Assembly: GCF_012976305.1 (NCBI RefSeq)
Contig: NZ_JABDSR010000003.1
Coordinates: 112,354 to 176,353, forward strand
DNA length: 64,000 nucleotides
Reading direction: 5' to 3'
Source: Peptoniphilus faecalis
GTDB taxonomy: Bacteria > Bacillota > Clostridia > Tissierellales > Peptoniphilaceae
Position 1 is the stretch's first letter, and each line of letters starts with the position of its first letter. Shown in pieces: positions 1-8,204 of this stretch. The position numbers and the translations under genes are program-made. Below the pieces are notes generated by a model. It was not told where the DNA came from and did not search any database. It worked only from the letters and a program-made list of their open reading frames with translations.

Positions 1-760
1 TATCCTTATGAAATACAAATAGTCCATAACCATTAGTTTGCGGAGTATAATTCACATTTCCTCTATTGGCATAGTCCATTTGTTCGCACAAACAACCTAA
101 TTCACACAAAAGAGTATTAGCATGAATAAAAGTACCAGCTTTATGAGTATGACCAATAGCAAGAGCATTAAAGCTTATGCCTTGATTTTTAAAATAATCA
201 TAAGTAGAAACACAAGTCCTCATAGGTATCTTTGAAAAGCTTGTAGGGTGTGCCAATACTAAATCTTTATAAATGTAGTACCATGAATCAACAACTTTAT
301 AAGTATGGGGAAGAGGTTCAACAACTTTTTTAATATTTCGACAATCCCTATAAACAAAACCAGTTTTCAAGATAGATAGAACATCATCAGACACAAAAGG
401 AGAAAATTCGCTTTGAAATTTAGTTAAATATTTTTTAAATCTAAACTCATGATTACCTCTAAACAATATCTTTTTTGTATTGGGAGTTAATACATCTATT
501 TTTTTTAACAATGAAGATGCAATTTTCAACTCCTCATATAAAGGTATGTGCATCTCTTTAGGAAAAGATGAAACGCTAAAACAATCTAGGATATCTCCAG
601 CAAAGACAATTAACTTAACATTAGAATTATCTTTAACTATATTCAAAATATCTTCTTCTTTATGAAAGGGAATATGTAAGTCAGATAGAACTAATACCCT
701 TTCAATATCTTTAATCTCATCAATCTGACTTTCGATATCTTTAATTACATTACCTACCAA
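1..760 (-). CDS. Metallophosphoesterase, C-terminally truncated by window edge
   Basis: Calcineurin-like phosphoesterase, a two-metal hydrolase of phosphomono- or diesters. Reading the minus strand from a TTG at 760-758 gives an open frame to the window edge with the family motifs in order: SDLHIPFH (DxH), FAGDILD (GDxxD), RGNHEFR (GNHE) and GHTHKAG (GHTH). AGAAAGTGAG lies just upstream and the start is 8 nt past the stop of the preceding gene, so the two are probably co-transcribed. Phages often carry such enzymes among early genes; the substrate cannot be told. The TTG start is inferred from spacing. The C-terminus is beyond position 1. Confidence 0.85.
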   Translation of the reverse strand, partial: MVGNVIKDIESQIDEIKDIERVLVLSDLHIPFHKEEDILNIVKDNSNVKLIVFAGDILDCFSVSSFPKEMHIPLYEELKIASSLLKKIDVLTPNTKKILFRGNHEFRFKKYLTKFQSEFSPFVSDDVLSILKTGFVYRDCRNIKKVVEPLPHTYKVVDSWYYIYKDLVLAHPTSFSKIPMRTCVSTYDYFKNQGISFNALAIGHTHKAGTFIHANTLLCELGCLCEQMDYANRGNVNYTPQTNGYGLFVFHKD

Positions 761-768
761 TTAATCAC

Positions 769-1062
769 TCACTTTCTTATAATTCCTTTGTTGACATTGA
801 TATATTTTTCTTTTCTCTTGTTCATCTTCACTTGAACTTTTTCTATGTATTTATCGTCAACAGAAATTCTTAATACTGATTGTCTTAAATATGTAGAATT
901 GGGGACAATATCATTTTCCATTAGTCTAATCAATAACATACAAGTTGTAAATTTTTTAAAATGACCATGATTTGCATAATTACCATGATTATTACATAAT
1001 ATGAAGCCATCTCTATTTTTCTTAACTGTGTACTTATCATCACTATAAACTGTATAAGCCAT
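769..1062 (-). CDS. Hypothetical small basic protein (97 aa)
   Basis: Not recognised. The protein is Lys/Tyr-rich with a short N-terminal part reading DGFILCNNHGNYANHG and a basic C-terminus. It has an ATG start behind GTAGGTAG and lies 6 nt after the preceding minus-strand gene, so it belongs to the 1-1784 operon. The NHGNYANH segment and the following helix-like region could contact nucleic acid, but no family can be named. Confidence 0.6.
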   Translation of the reverse strand: MAYTVYSDDKYTVKKNRDGFILCNNHGNYANHGHFKKFTTCMLLIRLMENDIVPNSTYLRQSVLRISVDDKYIEKVQVKMNKRKEKYINVNKGIIRK

Positions 1063-1068
1063 ATCTAC

Positions 1069-1377
1069 CTACTTGTAAAAATGGAATAAAGGCACTTCCT
1101 TTTGTTTGATGACTGATTCTCTGCCTTTTCTTATAATCTCACTATCCTTATATAGAGCTTTACCATTTTCTTGATAAGTTTTATAAGTACATAAATAATA
1201 AGCAAACTTATCTAGCACTCTATAAATTTTCTTATCGTGCACATCATCTTTTTCATAATTTAATTTGAACTTATCCTCATAATCACTTAACAAACAATTT
1301 ATAAGTGATAATCTTTCTTCTAAATCATATGTAGTAGGTAAGTCAAACACTAAATTACTATCATAATAAACTTTCAT
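1069..1377 (-). CDS. Hypothetical protein (102 aa)
   Basis: Not recognised; a soluble, charged protein with no membrane segment. Its ATG overlaps the stop of the upstream sigma-like gene by four bases (ATGA type), which indicates translational coupling in the minus-strand operon. Confidence 0.6.
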   Translation of the reverse strand: MKVYYDSNLVFDLPTTYDLEERLSLINCLLSDYEDKFKLNYEKDDVHDKKIYRVLDKFAYYLCTYKTYQENGKALYKDSEIIRKGRESVIKQKEVPLFHFYK

Positions 1378-1784
1378 TTCTCATCACCACCAATTAAAAA
1401 TTGTTGAACTCTTTTAGTGATTTTCTTAATAATGAAGTCAGCATTGGAACGAGTGAAATTATATTTTTTACCAATTTGAACTAAAGACATACCGAACATA
1501 TAATCTTTTAGTACATTTCTATCTTGCTTGGATAATTCAATGCTATCAAGAGCAATACTCAAATCAATGAGCATAACTTGAAGTTCTAAATTGTATATTC
1601 TTGTTATATGTTCTAGTAAAATATAATAATTACATATGAGATGTCGAATTTTCTTCAAACTATAATAGAAATCATCATAATTGACATTCTCAACACTACT
1701 AGATAATTCATAATATCCTCTACCAGTAATGTTGAAAGACTTATCTTGATACTTTTTTTTGTAACTATGTTTTTCTAATTTAAT
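1374..1784 (-). CDS. Sigma-70 region-4-like HTH regulator, probable ATT start
   Basis: The C-terminal 50 residues contain a helix-turn-helix of the sigma region 4 / phage late-regulator kind: LSKQDRNVLKDYMFGMSLVQ followed by IGKKYNFTRSNADFIIKKI. The frame stays open upstream of the TTG at 1658 and adds about 42 residues, including YYELSSSVENVNYDDFYYSL. The only good ribosome site (GAAAGGAG, 1803-1796) then leads to an ATT at 1784-1782 about 11 nt on. I chose ATT as the start; the fallback is TTG at 1658 (94 aa). It is the first gene of the minus operon and could control its transcription. Function is inference from the HTH only. Confidence 0.6.
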   Translation of the reverse strand: MKLEKHSYKKKYQDKSFNITGRGYYELSSSVENVNYDDFYYSLKKIRHLICNYYILLEHITRIYNLELQVMLIDLSIALDSIELSKQDRNVLKDYMFGMSLVQIGKKYNFTRSNADFIIKKITKRVQQFLIGGDEK

Positions 1785-1854
1785 CTTTGGTGATGCTCCT
1801 TTCTAATATATTTTTAATATTTTTGTATGTACGATTGATTTACTTTTATTGGGA

Positions 1855-1900
1855 TTGGGGGTTTCACCCCCAACGCCCCCAGCAGGGGGTTACCCCCTGC
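1855..1900. repeat. Pair of GC-rich hairpins
   Basis: TTGGGGG-(5 nt)-CCCCCAA at 1855-1873 and GCAGGGGG-TTA-CCCCCTGC at 1882-1900 form two near-perfect hairpins made almost only of G and C, in a genome that is otherwise very AT-rich. They lie upstream of the minus-strand operon and could act as terminators or protein-binding sites. They are not followed by a clear T-run on either strand. Confidence 0.6.
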
Positions 1901-1989
1901 ACCCCCGCAAACCACAAACTATCTAAGCAGGATACATAAAGGATCACAAACTATTCTTTATTTTTCTCTTGACTTTTCTTTTTATGATC

Positions 1990-2450
1990 TCTTCTCTCAC
2001 GAGGCTTGTATACCCCCCCCCTGCCAGTCCAAAATAAATAAAGATACTTATTTTTTCATGGCAGGGCAGAATAAATCTGGGTACAATATATACCAATGTT
2101 CTTCAAGCTCTAAAGAGCTAAGTCGTCTAGGTCTAGTATTATCAACTGGCATTTCAGCCTTGAACATTCCCCCTAGAGCCGAAGCTCACTAGGACAGGGA
2201 GGGTTAAAAAATCAAACAATCACTACTAGAATTTATACTCATCATGCTACACTATTACAGTTCCTCACAAAACGAGTATCACTGGCTTTAACCCATTAGT
2301 CGAGTTGGTAAGACTCGCTCGTTATTTTTTTATTCCATTATTCGACTCAAGGAATACTTGCGAGGGTGTCAGGAGGTGATATGTCATCTTTAAAACATTA
2401 AAGAATAATATATGGCTAATAACTTTTATAGCAAACCTCGCAAGATTTTT
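1990..2450 (+). ncRNA. Possible structured non-coding RNA or leader upstream of integrase
   Basis: No credible ORF. Several stems are visible: CTGCCA/TGGCAG around 2030-2065, AGCTCT-AA-AGAGCT near 2109-2122, CCTAGAGC-CGAA-GCTCACTAGG near 2171-2195, and CGAGT/ACTCG near 2300-2316. The last is CTTGCGAGG (2357-2365) with CCTCGCAAG (2436-2444), followed by a T-run. The final pair plus Ts looks terminator-like on the + strand. Whether it is one RNA, an attachment region or part of a regulatory leader is not known. Confidence 0.3.
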
Positions 2451-2576
2451 TCTTAATTTTGTTGTATAATATATGCACTACCATGCACCTTTATGTATAT
2501 TCTACAACATATAAAAATAAAATGTTCGACAAAAGTACAATTTCTTTGTGAAAGTTTTGTGAAAATGTTTTCTTCG

Positions 2577-2605
2577 TTGAAAAATAGGCAAAAATATGTT
2601 ATAAT
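2577..2605 (+). promoter_or_regulatory. Sigma-A promoter of the integrase operon
   Basis: TTGAAA (2577-2582), 17-nt spacer and TATAAT (2600-2605), 27 nt upstream of the integrase start. It probably drives 2633-4579, which ends at a hairpin terminator. Confidence 0.65.
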
Positions 2606-2632
2606 AAGAATCGCAAAGAGGGGGATTTTGTT

Positions 2633-3625
2633 ATGGCAAACAAAGAAAAAATTATGAATAGATATAATCATTCACTAATACAAAAACTTTTTGAGGAGAT
2701 GAAAGACACTTGCTCAAAGGACACATATAAAGTATATGAAACTCCAATTAGAAACTTTTTTTTCGATTTTTTGGATTTAGATTTTGTAACAGTGAGAGAC
2801 ATAAAAGCAGTTACCACATCACAAGTAAATGAGTGGATTTATCAATTAAAACAAGAGGGGAATAAAAACTCCACAGTCAACAGAATGGTCAGTAGCTTAT
2901 TTTGGTTCTATAAGAACTTACTACAAAAAGACAACCCAATAGTGGAGAATAACCCTTTTAGTACAGATATGGGTGCAAATAGATTAAAAGCAAGTAAAGT
3001 AGCAAAAGGAGTAAGAATATCAGATGAAAAGCTAAAAGAAATAAATACCTATTTTGCCAATGATAGATCTTGGATAGGGGAGAGGAACTACATTATGTTT
3101 CTAATATTCATAACAACGGGAATGAGAAAGAGCGAAGTGCGTAACATTAAAATTGGAGATTTTTACGACTATGGCGAAAAATTCGCAGTATCCTTTGTAG
3201 GTAAGGGGGATAAGTTCAATGTAGCAGAGATACCACAAGGAATAAAACACATTCTGCACTCCTTTATCGTCAGAAGTGATTGGAGTTACGATTTAAGAGG
3301 ACAATATATTTTTGTAGCAGATCCAAAATCAAATGTAGCAATATCAGGTAGACAATTAAATTATATCTTTGACGATGCCTATAAAGCAGTTGGTTTGCCA
3401 AGCACATTAAGAATACACGATTTAAGACACACATATATCACCAAGTCATTAGAAATGGGACTAGACATATATGATGTTTCCAAAAGAGTAGGACACGCCA
3501 ATATAGACACAACTAGAAGATACGACCATTCCTTTAGAATTTTTAACGACAATCCAGCAGAGGACTTTTTCAGCCAGCTAACGGAAAAATCACAACAAAA
3601 TTATCCATTATTAAAAATAGTATAA
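2633..3625 (+). CDS. int: Tyrosine recombinase / phage integrase (330 aa)
   Basis: Site-specific recombinase that would integrate and excise the element. It has an N-terminal SAM-like core-binding domain (about residues 12-110) and a C-terminal catalytic domain. The catalytic set is visible: Arg165 in TTGMRKSEVR, Lys near 191 in GKGDK, His262 and Arg265 in HDLRH, His288 in GHANIDTT and the nucleophile Tyr297. Length is normal for the family. ATG follows GAGGGGGA. The likely target is the tRNA-Arg gene at 40430, but the gene is 38 kb from that junction, so the opposite attachment site (left, off-window) may be nearer. A dimer-resolution role (XerC-like) is the alternative. Confidence 0.93.
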   Translation: MANKEKIMNRYNHSLIQKLFEEMKDTCSKDTYKVYETPIRNFFFDFLDLDFVTVRDIKAVTTSQVNEWIYQLKQEGNKNSTVNRMVSSLFWFYKNLLQKDNPIVENNPFSTDMGANRLKASKVAKGVRISDEKLKEINTYFANDRSWIGERNYIMFLIFITTGMRKSEVRNIKIGDFYDYGEKFAVSFVGKGDKFNVAEIPQGIKHILHSFIVRSDWSYDLRGQYIFVADPKSNVAISGRQLNYIFDDAYKAVGLPSTLRIHDLRHTYITKSLEMGLDIYDVSKRVGHANIDTTRRYDHSFRIFNDNPAEDFFSQLTEKSQQNYPLLKIV

Positions 3626-3634
3626 GGAGAGCAA

Positions 3635-3952
3635 ATGGGAAGAGAAGAAAGAGAAGAACAATTTTTAGAAAATTACGAAAACACATTAGAAGAATTAGCA
3701 AACACTTTTTTTGTTAAAAATGAAAGATACGGGAATAGCTTTACAGACACCATAGAAGATTACGGGCTAGTCGCATCAATAGTAAGGCTTACAGATAAAT
3801 TTAACAGAATGACAACATTATATAAAAATAAAGAACTTGATTGTGATGACGAACCTATAATAGACACAATGTTAGATATGGCAAATTATCTCATCATGAC
3901 AGTAGCCTATTTAAAAAATTCCAATGGCACTTTAAAATTAGAAGAACAATAA
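3635..3952 (+). CDS. DUF1599 / nucleotide-modification-associated protein (105 aa)
   Basis: Matches the pattern of the small DUF1599 phage family: NERYGNSF, then DYGLVASIVRLTDKFNRM, then DTMLDMANYLIMTVAYL. The family is linked by context to modified-nucleotide metabolism in phages and resembles the MazG-like all-alpha fold; no activity can be read directly. It starts 9 nt after the integrase stop, in the same operon. Confidence 0.75.
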   Translation: MGREEREEQFLENYENTLEELANTFFVKNERYGNSFTDTIEDYGLVASIVRLTDKFNRMTTLYKNKELDCDDEPIIDTMLDMANYLIMTVAYLKNSNGTLKLEEQ

Positions 3953-3988
3953 ACAAGAGCATCTCCAAAAGAAAAAAAGGTAAACACA

Positions 3989-4579
3989 ATGATAACACAA
4001 TACAAATTTTCAGAAGATGAAGAAATGCAGTCCATTGGAAGAGAATTATTTAAAAATGGAAATCACATAGCAGAATCTCGCAATCCTTATGGTAGGAGAG
4101 TATTATCCTTTCTAGTAATCGAAGAGGGGATATATAGAGTAAAAAACGAGCAACTAATGCCAAAGAACGCAAGCATAGTAGTGTATCCAGAATTTGACGA
4201 AGCAAAGGAATGTTATAATATAATAATAACTATAAGTGTGTTCACACCATTAAGACATCAAAGTTATGATTATATCCTATGTGGAGAAACTAAAAAACAA
4301 AAACTAGAACAAAATCATATATTGAAAGCACTGTTAGATAAAAGAACTGTAATGGAAATATGGTTTAGAGGATCACATTCAACCCTATCTAATTGGATCG
4401 CCCCAGTGAACAACACAGACATATTCCATGAAGAACTACTGAAAAAGATAATCAAATGGAATAATCTGGACAATAAAAAATGCTCCCTATGTGGCAAAGA
4501 AATAAATAAAGCCAATAAAAGCGGAATCTGTGGAGATTGTCATTCAAAACAAGTCATAACAAAAAATCGTAAAAAATAA
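3989..4579 (+). CDS. Hypothetical protein with C-terminal zinc ribbon (196 aa)
   Basis: The last 35 residues hold two CxxC pairs (CSLCGKEI and CGDC), a four-cysteine zinc-binding ribbon. The first 155 residues are mixed alpha/beta and not recognised; they include SHSTLSNWIAPVNNTD. Third gene of the integrase operon, followed at once by a terminator. A DNA- or RNA-binding role is a guess from the ribbon. Confidence 0.7.
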   Translation: MITQYKFSEDEEMQSIGRELFKNGNHIAESRNPYGRRVLSFLVIEEGIYRVKNEQLMPKNASIVVYPEFDEAKECYNIIITISVFTPLRHQSYDYILCGETKKQKLEQNHILKALLDKRTVMEIWFRGSHSTLSNWIAPVNNTDIFHEELLKKIIKWNNLDNKKCSLCGKEINKANKSGICGDCHSKQVITKNRKK

Positions 4580-4580
4580 C

Positions 4581-4607
4581 ACCTTAATCACAAGGTGTTA
4601 TTTTTTT
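4581..4607 (+). terminator. Rho-independent terminator of integrase operon
   Basis: CACCTT-AATCAC-AAGGTG followed by TTATTTTTTT directly after the zinc-ribbon gene. Confidence 0.85.
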
Positions 4608-4645
4608 AATGCTATATAATTTAATAGGTTAGTATTTGTTGTGTA

Positions 4646-5416
4646 TTATTTATTAAAATTGTAATTATTTGCTATATCTTGCTTTAACTCTTTGTCGTAT
4701 TCCTCTAATAGTTTTTGCACATCAGGAGCTATAGTGAGGTTAGTATATGCATTGAGGTCACGCACAATATCTGCATCGTATTGTATAAGAATACGTTTGT
4801 GAGATTCTATCTGAGGCTTGTATTCATCAGTGCTATCTACACACCATATTTCTATTTTTCTCCTCACTAGATTTCTCCCTTTTATGATACGGCGTAAAAA
4901 ATCATTATTTCGCATATCATATTTCCCACTTATATAACTATCTCTAATTTTATTATATTGTCTGGAATGTGCATTAAAATCTTCTCTTGTCGAACTATTT
5001 TTAAGCTTTTCGTATGCCTTGTGTAATTCGTCACGTTGTTTTTGCGTGAATTGTAATAGGTTGTCGTCATATTCTACTTTATCTTTTAATTTATCTATAC
5101 GAGCATCTGTATCTAGTTTGTCGATTTTTTCTTCTATCGTGTCCCCGTATTTGGCAGATTGTTGCTTTTTTTGCAATTGAATAAAATCTTGTCGTGTTTG
5201 TTCCGTATTAAATTTCAAGATAGACAGTTGTTCCAAATCGACATCAATCTCTTGAAGTGAGCGTTTAGCATTATTCATATAAAATTTTATTTGGCTATCT
5301 TCCATAAAATTTTCGTTATTTTTTTCTTTATTAAGAGTAGGCTTGATGATTGGCTTTGTTTCGTTTTTTTTGTGTTGTATTTTTACTTGGAGTTGTTTCC
5401 TTATCTCTATATACAT
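4646..5416 (-). CDS. Coiled-coil C-terminal part of a frameshifted secreted protein
   Basis: About 250 residues of charged, helix-rich sequence with long Gln/Lys/Glu stretches (for example FIQLQKKQQSAKYGDTIEEK), so probably coiled coil. The first ATG of this frame (5416) has no ribosome site. Its N-terminal 29 residues overlap, in another frame, the end of the 5331-5990 gene. Removing one A from the A8 tract at 5364-5371 joins the two into one protein of about 450 aa: signal peptide, two stalk modules, linker and coiled coil. I read it as the displaced C-terminal half, expressed only if the frame is corrected. Confidence 0.7.
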   Translation of the reverse strand: MYIEIRKQLQVKIQHKKNETKPIIKPTLNKEKNNENFMEDSQIKFYMNNAKRSLQEIDVDLEQLSILKFNTEQTRQDFIQLQKKQQSAKYGDTIEEKIDKLDTDARIDKLKDKVEYDDNLLQFTQKQRDELHKAYEKLKNSSTREDFNAHSRQYNKIRDSYISGKYDMRNNDFLRRIIKGRNLVRRKIEIWCVDSTDEYKPQIESHKRILIQYDADIVRDLNAYTNLTIAPDVQKLLEEYDKELKQDIANNYNFNK

Positions 5417-5990
5417 ATATTATTTGAGGTTCTCTAATGATTTTTGTTTCAACTATTGGTTTAGAAGTAATTGGTGTAAATGTATTATTTAAAGTTGGAA
5501 TTTTCTTTTTATTGTTGTTAGTATCTTTAGTATTCACAATACTAGCAACTTTTTTAGATTCTTTCTTGTCAATTTTAACAGTCCTGGTGTTATTATCCCA
5601 ATTAACATTATTATCAAAGTTTTCAGCAATGAATCTCAAAGGAACAAAAGTCCTTTCATCTTTAATCACTGGAGCAACATCAATAACACTCTTATTGCCA
5701 TTAACATTGACATTCTTATCTCCAATAATTAACTCAATAGATTTATCACTGTTTTTAACAACAACCTTTCTATTTTGATTATTCCAATCAACATGATATC
5801 CCAAGTTTTCTGATATAACCCTAATAGGAACTAAAGTCCTATCATTATCAATAAAAGGAGCAACATCAGAAACAACTTCTTTTCCGTTAATTTCAATTTT
5901 AATATCATCTTTACTTTGAGCATCTACAACATTGCCAACAATAACACAAGACAACAGAACAGCCATAGAAGCCTTTTTAAAATTCTTCAT
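5331..5990 (-). CDS. Secreted copper amine oxidase N-like (stalk) domain protein, frameshifted
   Basis: ATG at 5990 is preceded by GAGGAGG. The N-terminus is a signal peptide (basic MKNFKK, hydrophobic core, then DAQSKDD). Two repeats of the CuAO-N/stalk kind follow, each with D-x-V-A-P-x-I-x-D-x-R-T-x-V-P-x-R and a W-N/D pattern (DVAPFIDNDRTLVPIRVI and DVAPVIKDERTFVPLRFI). This domain is common in exported proteins of Clostridia. After Pro/Thr/Lys-rich linker the frame runs through an A8 tract into a stop. Probably a surface protein supplied by the element to its host (lysogenic conversion), but this is inference. Confidence 0.85.
   Translation of the reverse strand: MKNFKKASMAVLLSCVIVGNVVDAQSKDDIKIEINGKEVVSDVAPFIDNDRTLVPIRVISENLGYHVDWNNQNRKVVVKNSDKSIELIIGDKNVNVNGNKSVIDVAPVIKDERTFVPLRFIAENFDNNVNWDNNTRTVKIDKKESKKVASIVNTKDTNNNKKKIPTLNNTFTPITSKPIVETKIIREPQIIYVYRDKETTPSKNTTQKKRNKANHQAYS
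5364..5371 (-). repeat. A8 tract at the frameshift junction
   Basis: Eight consecutive A on the coding (minus) strand. A one-nucleotide loss, or +1 slippage, connects the stalk-domain ORF to the coiled-coil ORF. It can be a phase-variation site, a transcriptional slippage site or a sequence error. Confidence 0.6.
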
Positions 5991-6100
5991 AAAAAATATC
6001 CTCCTCAAAAATTCATCAAATAACCTTAAATAATAAATAAAAATCAAAAAAAAGATAAAAACAATTCTAAATTCCTAGACCAAATATATGTATTAAAAAT

Positions 6101-6126
6101 AAAAACGCAACGTAGGGGTATTGTAG
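6101..6126. repeat. Divergent copy of a recurring AAAAACGCAAC motif
   Basis: AAAAACGCAACGTAGGGGTA resembles better-conserved copies at 16986-17011 and 28273-28298 (consensus AAAAACGYAACCTAGAGGYA). Weakest of the three. Confidence 0.35.
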
Positions 6127-6399
6127 GCTCTTAGAATTGATTTCAGTAATCACATCTATTTTTAATCTTTAATCTTCTTGAAGTTCAAACCTTTAAAACT
6201 CCCACAAATAAAACCCTTTAAAAATACATAAAAATGTTTTTTAAAGAATCACAATATCATCAATGGGAAATAATTATCAAATTTAGCATTATTATATCAG
6301 ATAATTGTATCAATCTAAATCATATTAGCACAAAATTTTATAATATAATTAATATTAGTATCATAAATTTTTTTACAAAATATACTCTAATTATATAGC

Positions 6400-6660
6400 C
6401 AGCATCTTATTTACTCCAGACATCTTGTACTATTTTAAACATTATATTCTATGTGCCAATATCTCAATCCTTTAAATGCCTTGTTTGCTATACATATTCC
6501 AATCATTACAGTTATCTTGTTTTAGTGTCAATATTTTAATCATTACGCATAGTTTGTTTATTACAAACATCTCATTTACTATACACGTCTTTTGAACATA
6601 CACATCTTATTCACTTATATATCTCATTCACTTATATATCTCATTCACTGTAAAAATTAT
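6400..6660. repeat. Iteron-like degenerate repeats
   Basis: A 17-bp unit ATTCACTTATATATCTC occurs twice in tandem (6609-6625, 6626-6642) and begins a third time at 6643. Upstream to about 6400 are looser cousins (CATCTTATTTACT, CATCTCATTTACTA). Tandem AT-rich units of this size are typical of iterons bound by replication initiators; no initiator has been matched to them. Confidence 0.45.
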
Positions 6661-6864
6661 CCCCCTTATATAAACATATTCCATAGAAAAACCTCAAATA
6701 TACTATATTCTATTATGATTATATACAATATATACCACATAGAAGTTGTTTAAAATACCCCTAAATTAAGTTTTAAATAAATAATAGATCAATAGTATTA
6801 ATAAATAAAAAATAAAGCACAATTATAGATAATTCAATACAAAACACATCAAACATAAAAAAAT

Positions 6865-6942
6865 ACCTCATAGCATTTGTGTTACCCATAAACATACGTA
6901 TCAAATAAAACTTTATGTAACACAATTTCAGTAATATGAGGT
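6865..6942. repeat. Two-part inverted repeat (long stem-loop)
   Basis: ACCTCATA (6865-6872) pairs with TATGAGGT (6935-6942), and inside it TTGTGTTAC (6877-6885) pairs with GTAACACAA (6917-6925): 17 perfect pairs with a small internal loop and a 31-nt terminal loop. Confidence 0.7.
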
Positions 6943-7155
6943 TAAATTTATTAGTTTTATTTAATTGAGTTGAACTAAAAAAATAGGTGCAAATACACCT
7001 ACTTTGTCAACAGTCTGAATTTATTAAATGAAATGAATTATTGAAAAATAAAGACAATAAATTTATTAAAGAACAAATTGATTTAAAAAAAATTTATTAC
7101 AAATTTATATTTAAATAATAAATTTATTTAATTGAGTAACCCCACCAATTTTCAT

Positions 7156-7177
7156 AACACAAACAATTGTGTTTTTT
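7156..7177 (+). terminator. Hairpin with T-run, possible terminator
   Basis: AACACAA-ACAA-TTGTGTT followed by TTTT. No gene is obvious directly upstream, so it may end a small RNA. Confidence 0.4.
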
Positions 7178-7873
7178 AGTAAATACCCCCCTTAAATAAA
7201 ATACGCTACAAACTTTGTAAAATACATAGTTGTAATATCTTTAAAAAATTGTACTTTTTATAATACTTCTATTGGGTAAAATAATCATTTCATAAAATCA
7301 ATATTTTGTGAAACGCTAGACCCGTTGCAATTACTGGCTTGTAGAGGTTTTTGCGAACCATTATTATTTATTTATATTTATTATTTACTATTACTCATTA
7401 TCATTATTGTTTATATTTATCACGATTTATCATTATTATTTACAAAAACTTATAAAATAAACATTTTAATTATGATCATTATTGTTTATTATCGCTCTTG
7501 GTCAAATGGTCGGAGTTTATTCTAATAGATCTAAATAAAAATAATTTTTCTTAGTCAGGTATATTTAAAAATATCCTCATTATCATTATTTGTTATCGTT
7601 ATTATTTACTAATACTAACTATTATTATTTACATTCTATGTAACAATATTTACACTGTATTTATTATTAAACAATCTAACAATTACAATACTATAATATT
7701 AATAATATATCTATGATATAAATTTGTATGGTAGATATTAAACTAACGAACATAATACATTTAATGATAGATTAAATAATAGCCTTGTGATATTGTATAA
7801 TACACCATAAAAAGAATTATTCATTGTAATTACTTCTATATAAAGGGAAATAAAAGAACAATAATAACTAATA

Positions 7874-7954
7874 AAAAAATAGATTGCAATAACATTATTA
7901 TAAGCTTAATAATTATAACTATTAAACTTGTGAAGTTATTACAATCTATTTTTT
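7874..7954. repeat. 19-bp inverted repeat, possibly bidirectional terminator
   Basis: AAAAAATAGATTG (7874-7886) is the exact complement of CAATCTATTTTTT (7942-7954), extended inward by AATAAC/GTTATT after one mismatch. A/T runs at both outer ends would allow termination in both directions. Confidence 0.6.
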
Positions 7955-8084
7955 AAAACTCTAAACAATTTAAACTCTATCTAATATAATTATAGTAAAA
8001 TTATAAAAACAATGCAACAATAAAACTGTTAAAGTTAGTAAATAACTATATTATACGACATTATAAAAAAATAAAAAAAAGTTG

Positions 8085-8114
8085 TTGACAGTTTAAAAAC
8101 TACGATGGTACAAT
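8085..8114 (+). promoter_or_regulatory. Sigma-A promoter
   Basis: TTGACA (8085-8090), 18-nt spacer, TACAAT (8109-8114). First of two consecutive promoters reading into the structured RNA; between them is a small stem AAGTTAAA/TTTAACTT. Confidence 0.6.
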
Positions 8115-8169
8115 ATAGGCAAGTTAAAAGCTTATATTTAACTTTGTTGTTCAAATCTAAAAAAAAGAC

Positions 8170-8198
8170 TTGACACAATAGAAAACAGTTGATAAAAT
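8170..8198 (+). promoter_or_regulatory. Strong sigma-A promoter of the structured RNA
   Basis: Perfect TTGACA (8170-8175), 17-nt spacer, TAAAAT (8193-8198). Expected start of transcription is about 8205, just ahead of the first stem at 8232. Confidence 0.75.
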
Positions 8199-8204
8199 AT
8201 AAGC

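Larger units (their letters stand above)
6050..8084. other. Gene-free AT-rich region with hairpins and repeats
   Basis: About 2 kb without a convincing gene. It holds iteron-like repeats (6400-6660), a two-part stem (6865-6942), hairpins at 7156-7177 and 7874-7954, and a stretch of ATTATTTAC-like repeats around 7350-7640. A GC-richer island of about 45 nt lies at 7311-7360. The 66-codon ORF at 7325 is low-complexity and rejected. The layout fits a replication origin or regulatory hub, but that is unproven. Confidence 0.5.

Noticed and set aside
480..665. 61-codon + strand ORF
   Set aside because: Antisense to the metallophosphoesterase, whose motifs are on the minus strand.
5364..5371. -1 programmed frameshift at A-AAA-AAC
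   Set aside because: The heptamer is present, but the downstream frame is reached by +1 (or -2), not -1.
5437..5778. 113-codon + strand hydrophobic ORF
   Set aside because: Antisense to the CuAO-N-like gene; no ribosome site; motifs on the other strand.
7311..7360. GC-richer island as a plasmid nick site or IS end
   Set aside because: No Rep gene or inverted repeat matched; I cannot support a specific call.
7325..7525. 66-codon + strand ORF in the gene-free region
   Set aside because: Low-complexity Ile/Leu/Tyr translation of ATTATT repeats, no ribosome site.
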